64,000 nt of DNA from Neolewinella maritima. GTDB taxonomy: Bacteria > Bacteroidota > Bacteroidia > Chitinophagales > Saprospiraceae. The stretch's first letter is position 1, and the number at the start of each line of letters is the position of its first letter. Below the pieces are notes generated by a model. That model was not told where the DNA came from, did not search any database, and worked only from the letters and a program-made list of their open reading frames with translations. This document shows, piece after piece, positions 1 to 7,982 of the stretch. The stretch is from contig NZ_CAKLPZ010000003.1 of assembly GCF_923081025.1 (NCBI RefSeq), positions 372,001 to 436,000 of the forward strand, in the 5' to 3' direction. The position numbers and the translations under genes were made by a program.

Positions 1-1
1 G

Positions 2-1015
2 ATCCACCCCCTGCAGGCCGATCGGTGGCGCGGCAATCCGATCCTCGACGGGGAGTTTCAGTACCTACGTGACCCCTTCCGGCCCAAGTGGCGTCAGGTG
101 CTGCGCATGCTGGCCCTGCCCAACCGGCAGCGCGCACAGAAGAAGGCCGACCAGTGGGTGCCCCCCGTCAGTCCTGACGTCAGCTACCTCAAGGACCGCA
201 GCGCCAACTGGATCGTCTGGCTCGGGCACGCCTGCTTCCTGTTCCAGCTCAACGGCCTGCGCTACCTCACCGATCCGCAGCTGGCGGATATGCCCTTCGT
301 GCCCCGGCGCGTGCACCCGCCCTTCTCCTACGATGACCTGCGGGGCATCGACTACCTCCTGCTGAGTCACGACCACCGCGACCACGTCGACGAGCAGTGC
401 ATCCGCACCATCACGGCCAATAATGCGATCCACAAGATCCTCTGTCCGCTGCGGATGTCCAGCGTGATCGGCGACTGGGTAGGCGATACGCCCATCGAAG
501 AGGCCGCCTGGTACCAGCAATACGATACGCCGGGCACCGGCGTCACCATCCACTTTCTGCCCTCCCGCCACTGGTGTCGCCGCGGCCTGCGCGACTTCAA
601 CCGCGTCCTCTGGGGCAGTTTCATGCTGGAAGTATCCGATGCCGCGGCCGCAGGTGCCGAGCCTAGGCACAAGAAATCCTCCCCCACCACCCTCTACTTT
701 GGTGGAGACAGTGCCGAGACGGACTACTGGGCCGAGATCGGGCATATGTTCCCCAACATCGACGTAGCTATGCTCGGGATCGGTGCCTACAAGCCCGAGT
801 ACATGATGCGCGAGAACCACGCCAACCCGGCCGAGGCCTTCACCGGCTACCGTGACCTGAAGGCCGAGTACTGGTGGCCCATGCACCACGGCACCTACGA
901 CCTGAGCAACGAGCCACCCTCCGAGCCCATCAGTTGGGCCAGTAAGCTGATGGACAAGCATGGATTCGAACGCTGTATGCTGCAGCCACCGATCAACGCG
1001 CCCTGGTGGTTCTAG
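2..1015 (+). CDS. MBL-fold metallo-hydrolase, NAPE-PLD/UlaG-like (5' partial)
   Basis: The reading frame is open to the left window edge, so the N-terminus is missing; the first in-frame ATG (98) lies inside the domain and is probably not the start. The metallo-beta-lactamase signature HxHxDH is visible in LLLSHDHRDHVDE, preceded by WLGHACFLFQ and followed by a typical FGGDSAETDYW metal-ligand region and a late MHHGTYDLS histidine. The arrangement, including the DP-F-RP segment at the visible N-terminus, resembles the N-acylphosphatidylethanolamine phospholipase D / L-ascorbate-6-phosphate lactonase branch, so a Zn-dependent hydrolase is secure but the substrate is not. It ends 47 bp before trmD on the same strand. 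Confidence 0.88.
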   Translation: MHPLQADRWRGNPILDGEFQYLRDPFRPKWRQVLRMLALPNRQRAQKKADQWVPPVSPDVSYLKDRSANWIVWLGHACFLFQLNGLRYLTDPQLADMPFVPRRVHPPFSYDDLRGIDYLLLSHDHRDHVDEQCIRTITANNAIHKILCPLRMSSVIGDWVGDTPIEEAAWYQQYDTPGTGVTIHFLPSRHWCRRGLRDFNRVLWGSFMLEVSDAAAAGAEPRHKKSSPTTLYFGGDSAETDYWAEIGHMFPNIDVAMLGIGAYKPEYMMRENHANPAEAFTGYRDLKAEYWWPMHHGTYDLSNEPPSEPISWASKLMDKHGFERCMLQPPINAPWWF

Positions 1016-1062
1016 GCCGCGGATGTGCGGCGTATTTTGCGCATTCGTAAATCTGATCGCGC

Positions 1063-1746
1063 GTGCACATCGATATTATCTCTACCGTACCGGACCTTCT
1101 GAGCAGTCCGCTGTCCCACTCCATCATGCAGCGCGCGCAGGACAAGGGGCTGCTGACCGTCCAGGTCCACGACCTGCGCCCCTACGGATTGGGGAAGCAC
1201 AACAGCGTGGACGACTACCAATTCGGCGGGGGCGCGGGGATGGTCATGCGCTGCGAACCCCTGGCCGCCCTGATCGACGAGCTCCGGGCCCAGCGCACCT
1301 ACGATGAGATCATCTACCTCACCCCCGACGGCGAGCGCTACGCCCAGCGACGGGCCAACCGCCTGTCCCTGCTCGGTAACTTGCTCCTGATCTGCGGACA
1401 CTATAAGGGTATCGATGAGCGCATCCGGGAGGAGTACGTGACCTTAGAAATAAGCATCGGCGACTACGTACTCTCGGGTGGCGAACTGGCCGCGGCGGTT
1501 GTGGTAGATAGCATCGGCCGCCTCTTACCGGGCGTGATTGGCGACGAAACCAGCGCCCTGACCGATACCTTTCAGGACGATCTGCTGGCCCCGCCGGTGT
1601 ACACCCGTCCGGCGGAGTGGCGGGGTAGGGCGGTACCGGAGATCCTGCTGAGTGGAAATACCGCCGCCATCGAGACCTGGCGGGAAGCGCGCGCCGAGGA
1701 GCGGACGGCAGCGCGGCGGCCCGACCTGCTGCCCCCCGATGTGTGA
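1063..1746 (+). CDS. trmD: tRNA (guanine-N1-)-methyltransferase TrmD
   Basis: TrmD methylates N1 of G37 in tRNAs reading CUN, CCN and CGG codons, using S-adenosylmethionine, and prevents +1 frameshifting. The 227-residue protein has the family's full length. The SPOUT trefoil-knot motifs are present: GGGAGM (about 55-60), CGHYKGIDER (111-120) and SIGDYVLSGGELA (131-143). The TFQDDLLAPPVYTRP stretch (169-183) carries the catalytic aspartate region. The start is GTG at 1063; it begins exactly at the conserved MxIDIIS strand and no in-frame ATG lies upstream. Genes usually beside trmD (rpsP, rimM, rplS) are not here. Confidence 0.96.
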   Translation: MHIDIISTVPDLLSSPLSHSIMQRAQDKGLLTVQVHDLRPYGLGKHNSVDDYQFGGGAGMVMRCEPLAALIDELRAQRTYDEIIYLTPDGERYAQRRANRLSLLGNLLLICGHYKGIDERIREEYVTLEISIGDYVLSGGELAAAVVVDSIGRLLPGVIGDETSALTDTFQDDLLAPPVYTRPAEWRGRAVPEILLSGNTAAIETWREARAEERTAARRPDLLPPDV

Positions 1747-1798
1747 AACCAACATTTTGTTACCCCCACGGTTCCGAACGTAGTAAACGTATCCTGCT

Positions 1799-3844
1799 AT
1801 GGCCTTTAAGCTCAAGTCAAAATTCTCCCCCACCGGCGATCAGCCGCAGGCCATCGAAAAACTCGTCGCGAGCGTACGGGAGGGCGAGCGCGGTCAGGTC
1901 CTGCTGGGGGTGACCGGCTCGGGTAAGACCTTCACGATGGCAAACACCATCGCCCAGCTCAACCGGCCCACGCTGGTACTGACCCACAACAAGACGCTAA
2001 CCGCCCAGCTGTACGGTGAATTCACGGAGTTTTTCCCGGACAATGCGGTGGAATACTTCGTGAGCTACTACGACTACTACCAGCCGGAAGCTTACCTCTC
2101 TACTTCCGATACCTTCATTGAGAAGGACCTGGCCATCAATGAGGAGGTCGATAAGCTACGCCTACGGGCCACCTCTAACCTGCTCAGCGGTCGGCGGGAT
2201 ATCATCATTGTCGCCTCCGTCTCGGTCATCTACGGTATGGGTAATCCGGAGGACTATAAATCGGGTATCATCCGTCTGGAAGTCGGGCAGACCAAGAGTC
2301 GCAACGGCTTTCTGTACGACCTGGTCGACAGCCTCTACAGCCGTACCGAAACCGACTTTCGCCGCGCTACCTTCCGCGTACGGGGGGATACGGTGGATAT
2401 CAACCTACCCTACGTTGAGTTCGGCTACCGGGTGGTATTCTTTGGTGATGAGATCGAGTCGATCGAGAAGATCGAGATCGAGTCGGGCAAGAAGATCGAG
2501 TCGATGCGCAATGCCGCCATCTTCCCGGCCAACCTCTACGTGGCGCCCAAGGAGCGCATCAATAGCATCATCCGCAACATCGAGGACGAGCTGTACGAGC
2601 AGGAACGCTACTTCGAGCGGGAGAGCCGGCTGCTGGAGGCTAAGCGTATCCACGAGCGCACGAGCTTCGACCTGGAGATGATGCGCGAGCTCGGCTACTG
2701 CAATGGCGTGGAGAACTACAGCCGCTTCTTCGACGGACGTCGGCCCGGCACCCGGCCCTTCTGCCTGCTGGACTACTTCCCGGACGACTACCTTTTGATC
2801 GTTGACGAGAGCCACGTGACCATCCCCCAGGTGCGCGGCATGTTTGGCGGTGACCGGGCGCGCAAGCTCTCGCTGGTCAATTTTGGCTTCCGTCTGCCTT
2901 CGGCGATGGACAACCGTCCGCTGAACTTTACCGAGTTCGAGTCGCTGATCAACCAGGTGGTCTACGTCTCGGCAACCCCCGGCGACTACGAACTAGAACA
3001 AACCGGCGGTGAGATCGTCGAGCAGCTGATCCGACCCACCGGACTCCTAGATCCGCCCATCGAGGTGCGGCCCAGCCTAAACCAAATCGATGACCTCATC
3101 GAGGAGATCGACGAGCGGCGCAAGGTCAACGAGCGGGTGCTGGTCACCACCCTCACCAAGCGGATGAGCGAGGAACTGACCAACTACTTCGCCAACATGA
3201 ATATCAAGGTGCGTTACATCCACTCCGAAGTGGATACGATGGAGCGGGTCGAGATCCTGCGCGACCTACGTCTCGGCGAATTCGACGTGCTGGTGGGAGT
3301 GAACCTGCTGCGGGAGGGACTGGACCTGCCGGAAGTGTCGCTGGTCGCCATACTGGATGCGGACAAGGAGGGATTTCTGCGCAACGAACGCAGTCTGACC
3401 CAGACCGCCGGCCGTGCGGCCCGCAACAGTAACGGACTGGTAATCATGTACGCCGATGTCGTCACCGCCTCCATGCGCCGCACCATCGATGAGACGAACC
3501 GCCGGCGCGCCATCCAGCTGGCCTACAACAGGGAGAACGACATCACGCCTACCACTATGGCCAAGACGCGGGAGGAGATCATCAACCGCAGCACCATCCT
3601 CGACATCCGCGGCAAGAACGGCAAGCGTGCCTACGTGGAGCAGACGCAGCCCAGTCTGGCCGCCGACCCCATCCTGGCCCATATGACCAAGGATCAGCTG
3701 GAGCTGGCCATCAAGGAAGCGGAGCGCAAAATGAAGACAGCCGCCAAGGAGCTGGACTTCATGAGTGCGGCCCAGTACCGCGATGAGGTGTTCGCCCTGA
3801 AGGCCAAACTTAAGATGGGCGGTATGACGTTGAAGGAGAACTAG
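1799..3844 (+). CDS. uvrB: Excinuclease ABC subunit UvrB
   Basis: UvrB is the damage-verifying helicase-like subunit of UvrABC nucleotide excision repair; it loads with UvrA and then recruits UvrC. At 681 residues it is full length. Walker A GVTGSGKT lies near 37-44 and the aromatic beta-hairpin YYDYYQPEAY near 91-100. The helicase core has the DESHVT box and the C-terminal motif QTAGRAARN. A UVR motif that contacts UvrC closes the protein (about 635-671). The ATG at 1799 gives the canonical MAFKLKSKFSPTGDQPQAI beginning. It follows trmD by 52 bp. Confidence 0.98.
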   Translation: MAFKLKSKFSPTGDQPQAIEKLVASVREGERGQVLLGVTGSGKTFTMANTIAQLNRPTLVLTHNKTLTAQLYGEFTEFFPDNAVEYFVSYYDYYQPEAYLSTSDTFIEKDLAINEEVDKLRLRATSNLLSGRRDIIIVASVSVIYGMGNPEDYKSGIIRLEVGQTKSRNGFLYDLVDSLYSRTETDFRRATFRVRGDTVDINLPYVEFGYRVVFFGDEIESIEKIEIESGKKIESMRNAAIFPANLYVAPKERINSIIRNIEDELYEQERYFERESRLLEAKRIHERTSFDLEMMRELGYCNGVENYSRFFDGRRPGTRPFCLLDYFPDDYLLIVDESHVTIPQVRGMFGGDRARKLSLVNFGFRLPSAMDNRPLNFTEFESLINQVVYVSATPGDYELEQTGGEIVEQLIRPTGLLDPPIEVRPSLNQIDDLIEEIDERRKVNERVLVTTLTKRMSEELTNYFANMNIKVRYIHSEVDTMERVEILRDLRLGEFDVLVGVNLLREGLDLPEVSLVAILDADKEGFLRNERSLTQTAGRAARNSNGLVIMYADVVTASMRRTIDETNRRRAIQLAYNRENDITPTTMAKTREEIINRSTILDIRGKNGKRAYVEQTQPSLAADPILAHMTKDQLELAIKEAERKMKTAAKELDFMSAAQYRDEVFALKAKLKMGGMTLKEN

Positions 3845-3977
3845 GCAGCAGGTGAGTAGGTATGGGTTTTGGAATACAGGAGCCTATTGGTTACATTAGA
3901 TATGTTCTTCGTTGATATTACGGACCTTAGATCATGTCCTCCTGGCTAGCTAGCAATGACTTCACCCCGCGCACTAC
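3845..3977. other. uvrB-eboA intergenic spacer
   Basis: This 133-bp gap is richer in A+T than its surroundings and should hold the promoter for the ebo cluster. I do not find a TAnnTTTG box with a correctly spaced TTG upstream. The palindromic GCTAGCTAGC near 3947 is the only obvious short symmetry. Confidence 0.4.
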
Positions 3978-4799
3978 ATGAACCACACCCTACACCACCT
4001 TCTCCAGGCGCACCTTCCCCCCGAAGCCCGGCAGTGGCTGGAGGCTAAGCTCGATACGTTATGGGCAGACTTTAAGCCCCGTTCCTTCTACCTCGCCTTC
4101 GGCGCCTGCCCCCGCTTCCTGGGTAAGGACGAACTGACCTTCAACGAAGCCGAACTTAGCCGACTCACCGTCGAGTACCCCAACTTCAGCGCCACCAGTT
4201 GGAGCACCGATCAGCTCGCTCGCGTACTGCTGATGACGGCCCTGCCCACCGACACCAATGTCAGGGTACTAGATGACCTATTCGCCACGGCCGACTACCG
4301 CGAACTCATCGCCCTCTACAAGGGGCTGTACTTCCTGGGCAACGCCGCCGACTTCGTACCCCGCACCCGCGAAGGATTGCGCACCAATATGGTCGGGGTA
4401 TTCGATGCCATCGCACTGGAAAATCCCTACCCCGCCCGCTACCTCTCCGAAGACGCCTGGAACCACATGGTACTCAAGGCTATGTTCATGCAACGACCCA
4501 TGTACCGCATCTACCGCATCGAGGACCGGAAGAACGCCAAGCTCGCCGATATCTTCCTCGACTATGCTGAAGAACGCCGCAGTGCCCACCGACCCGTCAG
4601 TCCGGAACTCTGGCGCTTCATCGACGGCTTCGTCACCGACCGCGCCCGCACCGCCCTGGAGATAACTACCTCAAGGGGTACACCTCTGGAGCGCGCCGCC
4701 GTTGAGAAAGTCCTGCATCCGAACGCGGATCAGCCCAGCTGGAATGAGATTGGCCGGGAGGTGGGGGAAGGGGAAGGGGTTAAGGTAGGAAGGGGTTAA
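3978..4799 (+). CDS. eboA: EboA domain-containing protein
   Basis: First gene of an ebo cluster. EboA is a soluble helical protein of unknown biochemistry; the ebo set has been linked in cyanobacteria to moving scytonemin precursors to the periplasm. Here the call rests on the family-like pattern (leucine-rich helices, FSATSWSTDQLARVLLM, LYKGLYFLGNAADFVPRTREGLRTN, VFDAIALENPYPARYL) and on the four following genes matching eboB, C, E and F. The last dozen residues (EVGEGEGVKVGRG) are low-complexity and are encoded by a GGGGTTAAG repeat that also supplies the TAA stop, so the original C-terminus has probably been altered by the repeat. Confidence 0.82.
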   Translation: MNHTLHHLLQAHLPPEARQWLEAKLDTLWADFKPRSFYLAFGACPRFLGKDELTFNEAELSRLTVEYPNFSATSWSTDQLARVLLMTALPTDTNVRVLDDLFATADYRELIALYKGLYFLGNAADFVPRTREGLRTNMVGVFDAIALENPYPARYLSEDAWNHMVLKAMFMQRPMYRIYRIEDRKNAKLADIFLDYAEERRSAHRPVSPELWRFIDGFVTDRARTALEITTSRGTPLERAAVEKVLHPNADQPSWNEIGREVGEGEGVKVGRG

Positions 4800-4809
4800 G
4801 GGGTTGAGG
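4768..4809 (+). repeat. GGGGTTAAGG low-complexity repeat at the eboA 3' end
   Basis: Purine-rich degenerate repeat of (G)GGGTTAAGG units that overlaps the last codons and stop of eboA. It is the inverted counterpart of the CCCCTAA repeat at 4939-4990; the 12-mer AAGGGGTTAAGG (4790-4801) is exactly complementary to 4939-4950, so the two could pair across about 140 bp. Confidence 0.8.
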
Positions 4810-4938
4810 ATGTGATAGTAACGGTGGCGTGTTTCTGAAACATTTAGAGTTGTACCCGTCAAAAGCCTCCGCACCTGCGCCCCCGCCCCCGTATCTCACA
4901 TCCCATACCTCCAACGCATACAACGCCTATCCCGCCCG

Positions 4939-4990
4939 CCTTAACCCCTTAACTCCCTAACCCCCTAACCCCCTAACCCCCTAACCCCCC
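4939..4990 (+). repeat. Telomere-like CCCCTAA tandem repeat upstream of eboB
   Basis: About seven degenerate units of CCTTAACCCC / CCCCCTAA, the last four nearly perfect 8-mers (CCCCCTAA), end six bases before the eboB ATG. Together with the inverted tract in eboA it fills much of the 196-bp eboA-eboB gap. It looks like slippage-prone simple sequence; any regulatory effect by hairpin formation is inference. Confidence 0.85.
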
Positions 4991-4995
4991 GTCCC

Positions 4996-5886
4996 ATGCA
5001 ATTCATAGACCCCCACGTACACATGGTCTCCCGTACGACCGACGATTACGAAGCTATGCGCGCCGCCGGGGTGGTGGCCCTGATCGAGCCGGCCTTCTGG
5101 CTGGGGCAGCCGCGGACGGAGGTGGGGACCTTCAAGGACTACTTCAGTACCCTCGTGGGCTGGGAACGCTTCCGCTCCTCGCAGTTCGGGATCCGGCATT
5201 ACTGTACGATGGGGCTGAACTCAAAGGAGGCGAATAACGAGCCGCTGGCCGAAGCCGTCATGGAACTGCTGCCGCTCTTTGCCACCAAGGAGGGTGTGGT
5301 GGCGATCGGGGAGATCGGCTATGACGATCAGACGGCCGCCGAGGACAAATACTTCCGCCAGCAGATCGAACTGGCGAAGGAGCTGGACCTGCCTATCCTC
5401 ATTCATACCCCCCACCGCGACAAGAAGAACGGTACCTACCGCAGCATGGACGTGCTGGAGGAGCATGGCTGCGACCCCACCAAGGTCGTCATCGACCACT
5501 GCAACGAGGAGACCGCCAAGGAGGTACTCGACCGGGGCTACTGGACGGCCTTCACGATCTACCCCGGCACCAAGATGGGCAACGAGCGGATGGTGGATCT
5601 GATGAAGCACTACGGTCCTGAACGCATCATCGTCGACAGCTCGGCCGACTGGGGGATCTCCGATCCGCTGAGTGTGCCCAAAACCGCGGCCCTGATGCTA
5701 CAGCGCGGGATCTCCGAAGCAGACGTGAAGAAAGTAACTTACGGCAATGCGCTGGCCGCCTACGGACAGAGCGGACAGATGAAGGAAAGCGACTGGATCG
5801 ACGCCCCCGACATCGACCGCAACGAGGTATTCAACGGCAACAGCGTACTGCGCAACGGCCGCAAAGCCGACAAGATCATCCACTAA
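4996..5886 (+). CDS. eboB: EboB-type TatD-family metal-dependent hydrolase
   Basis: A TIM-barrel amidohydrolase-like protein of 296 residues. Metal-ligand positions of the TatD family can be followed: DPHVH (5-9), IGEIGYDD with E106, ILIHTPH with H137, VVIDHCN with H168, and IIVDSSADWG (D214/D218). The chain also has an N-terminal EPAFWLGQPRTEVGTF segment and a C-terminal extension beyond a usual TatD nuclease, consistent with the specialised EboB branch. The ATG at 4996 starts directly on the first strand. It lies between eboA and eboC, with only 3 bp before eboC. The natural substrate is unknown. Confidence 0.85.
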   Translation: MQFIDPHVHMVSRTTDDYEAMRAAGVVALIEPAFWLGQPRTEVGTFKDYFSTLVGWERFRSSQFGIRHYCTMGLNSKEANNEPLAEAVMELLPLFATKEGVVAIGEIGYDDQTAAEDKYFRQQIELAKELDLPILIHTPHRDKKNGTYRSMDVLEEHGCDPTKVVIDHCNEETAKEVLDRGYWTAFTIYPGTKMGNERMVDLMKHYGPERIIVDSSADWGISDPLSVPKTAALMLQRGISEADVKKVTYGNALAAYGQSGQMKESDWIDAPDIDRNEVFNGNSVLRNGRKADKIIH

Positions 5887-5889
5887 GCC

Positions 5890-6765
5890 ATGGCCCTACG
5901 ACCCCTCCTCACCCTGATGCGACCGGCCAATCTGGTCACCGCCGTAGCCGACATCCTCGCCGGTGCCAGCGTAGCGGCTGCCGTGACCGGCGACTGGAAC
6001 CCCGACCTGAGCTACCTGGCCCTAGCCACCATCGGACTGTACGGCGGTGGCGTGGTCTTCAACGACGTATTCGACCTGGACCTGGACCGCATCGAGCGGC
6101 CCGAACGCGCGTTGCCGAGTGGGCAGGTGAGTCTGGCCGAGGCTGTGCTGCTCGGCGGACTGCTCCTCCTGGGTGGCATCGCCTTTTCTCTGGTCGTATC
6201 CGGCAGTAGCGGGGCCATCGCGCTGGCCATCGCCGTGCTGGCGCTGGTCTACGATGCCCGAGCCAAGCACCATCCGGTGTTCGGTCCGCTGGTCATGGGT
6301 ATGTGCCGCGGCGGCAACCTGCTGCTGGGCGTGAGCCTGAGTGCGGTAGCGCTGGGCCAGTACTGGTACCTGGGTCTGCTGCCGATCGTCTTCATCGGGG
6401 CCATCACACTGACCAGTCGCGGTGAGGTAGGCGGCAACAACAAACAAGCTATCCGACTAGCAATGGGGCTGGATGCACTGGTCGCCGTGGCCCTGCTGGT
6501 ACTACCGTACTACACCCGTGCGGAGCTACTGCCGGCCCTCCCGTTCCTCCTCTTCTGGTACCTGATCAACGCCGAAGCTAAGATGGCCGCCCTGGCAGAC
6601 AACCGTCCGGCGCTGATCAAAAAAGCGGTGAAGACCGGCGTCCTCTCCCTCATCCCCCTCAACGCCTGCCTGGCCGCCGGCTTCATGGGCTGGGGTACGG
6701 GGCTGCAGGTTTTGCTGCTGCTGCCGCTGTCTATTTATCTGGGGCGTTTCTTTGCGGTTACTTAA
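5890..6765 (+). CDS. eboC: EboC, UbiA-like prenyltransferase
   Basis: A polytopic membrane protein of the UbiA prenyltransferase superfamily, which joins isoprenyl diphosphates to aromatic or other acceptors. Both aspartate-rich motifs are visible: ND-FDLDLDRIERPERALPSG (about 58-78), and YDARAK-HPVFGPLVMGMCRG (about 121-140). About eight to nine hydrophobic helices surround them. Length (291 residues) and the NKQAIR segment fit EboC. It sits 3 bp after eboB and its 3' end overlaps the annotated start of eboE by 14 bp, so translation is likely coupled. The acceptor and donor are not known. Confidence 0.88.
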   Translation: MALRPLLTLMRPANLVTAVADILAGASVAAAVTGDWNPDLSYLALATIGLYGGGVVFNDVFDLDLDRIERPERALPSGQVSLAEAVLLGGLLLLGGIAFSLVVSGSSGAIALAIAVLALVYDARAKHHPVFGPLVMGMCRGGNLLLGVSLSAVALGQYWYLGLLPIVFIGAITLTSRGEVGGNNKQAIRLAMGLDALVAVALLVLPYYTRAELLPALPFLLFWYLINAEAKMAALADNRPALIKKAVKTGVLSLIPLNACLAAGFMGWGTGLQVLLLLPLSIYLGRFFAVT

Positions 6766-7942
6766 CCCTCTTTACCCCTTGCACACCCTCCCAGAAAGCC
6801 ACCTTACCTACTGCACCAACATCCACTCTGGCGAGACGTGGGCCAAGGTCTGTGAGAGTCTGCAGTACGTCCTACAGGTACGCGATAATCTGCAGCAAAC
6901 CGGTCCCTTCGGCATCGGACTCCGGCTCTCAGCACAAGCGGCCAGGGAACTGGCGCGAACGCCGGTGCTAAGATCATTCCAGGAGTGGCTGAGTGAGAAT
7001 GACTGCTATGTCTTCACCCTCAATGGCTTCCCCTACGGCGACTTCCACGGGCAGGTGGTCAAGGATCGGGTGCATACTCCTGACTGGACCACCAGCGATC
7101 GCCTCGTGTACACCAAGCAGTTGTTCGACATTCTGGCCGAGCTGTTGCCGGAGGGTATGACGGGCGGGGTAAGTACCTCCCCCCTCAGCTACGCACCCTG
7201 GCACCGTAGCGCGGCGGCCCTGCGGCGGACCAAGGAAGTCAGCACGCACTACCTGATGGAACTGGTGGACTACCTGGCCGCCATCCACCAGCGCACCGGC
7301 AAACTACTACACCTCGACATCGAGCCCGAACCCGACGGAGTACTGGGGGACGGTCCGGGCTTCATCGCCTACTACCAGGACTACCTGCTCGGACAGGGAA
7401 AATCAGAGACGCTCGTGCGCCGCCACCTCCGCATGTGCTACGACGTATGCCACTTCGCCGTCAACTATGAATCGCCCACTGAGGTACTCACCCAGCTCAG
7501 CGCACGCGGCATAGCGGTAGGCAAGCTCCAGATCAGCGCAGCCCTGAAGGCCGATCTGCGCACTACTGACCGCCAATCCGTACGCGCAGCCCTGCAGCCC
7601 TACGACGAACCCACCTACCTGCACCAGGTCAACTTGCGGGACGGAGGAAACCGCATCCACTCCTTCCCCGACCTGGCACCCGCGCTCGCGGCCGTTGATA
7701 ACGAGCAGTACCAGGAGCTCAGGACGCACTTTCACGTCCCCATCTACACGGATTCCTACGGCCTGCTCCAGTCCACCAACGATGCCATTGTAGAAACCCT
7801 TCGCCTCTGGCGGGCCGACCCCTTTACCCACCACCTGGAGGTAGAAACCTACACCTGGGACGTCCTCCCCGACCACCAGCGCCTCACCCTCACCGACTCC
7901 ATCCACCGCGAACTAGCCTGGGTGCTGAAAAATCTGCGTTAA
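6752..7942 (+). CDS. eboE: Metabolite traffic protein EboE (sugar-isomerase-like TIM barrel)
   Basis: A xylose-isomerase-like TIM-barrel protein of 396 residues. The family hallmark HLTYCTNIHSGETW is at 17-30, and later blocks LLHLDIEPEPDGVL, CYDVCHFAVNYE and HFHVPIYTDSYG supply the expected acidic and histidine ligands. Both possible starts are TTG: 6752 overlaps eboC by 14 bp, and 6779 gives a slightly shorter N-terminus and no overlap; homologues begin close to the HLTYCTNIH block, so 6779 is a real alternative. In the canonical order eboD would precede this gene, but no coding space exists between eboC and eboE. Its stop runs into an ATCCGTG repeat. Confidence 0.87.
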   Translation: MRLLNPLYPLHTLPESHLTYCTNIHSGETWAKVCESLQYVLQVRDNLQQTGPFGIGLRLSAQAARELARTPVLRSFQEWLSENDCYVFTLNGFPYGDFHGQVVKDRVHTPDWTTSDRLVYTKQLFDILAELLPEGMTGGVSTSPLSYAPWHRSAAALRRTKEVSTHYLMELVDYLAAIHQRTGKLLHLDIEPEPDGVLGDGPGFIAYYQDYLLGQGKSETLVRRHLRMCYDVCHFAVNYESPTEVLTQLSARGIAVGKLQISAALKADLRTTDRQSVRAALQPYDEPTYLHQVNLRDGGNRIHSFPDLAPALAAVDNEQYQELRTHFHVPIYTDSYGLLQSTNDAIVETLRLWRADPFTHHLEVETYTWDVLPDHQRLTLTDSIHRELAWVLKNLR

Positions 7943-7976
7943 ATCCGTGCCCTACATCCGTGTACTCCGTGTTTAA
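7941..7976 (+). repeat. ATCCGTG dispersed repeat, copy 1
   Basis: A short imperfect tandem of ATCCGTG / CTCCGTG ending in GTTTAA, placed between the eboE stop and the eboF start. Related tracts occur at 23749-23870 and 52402-52448, each directly after a stop codon. Confidence 0.75.
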
Positions 7977-7982
7977 CCTACC

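Noticed and set aside
65-961. 298-residue minus-strand open frame opposite the MBL hydrolase
   Set aside because: It is a G+C-driven shadow of the real frame: Val/Gly/His-rich with no domain, and the plus frame has the HxHxDH motif.
4939-4990. Telomere or linear replicon end
   Set aside because: The tract is only about 50 bases, lies between two ebo genes and coding sequence continues on both sides.
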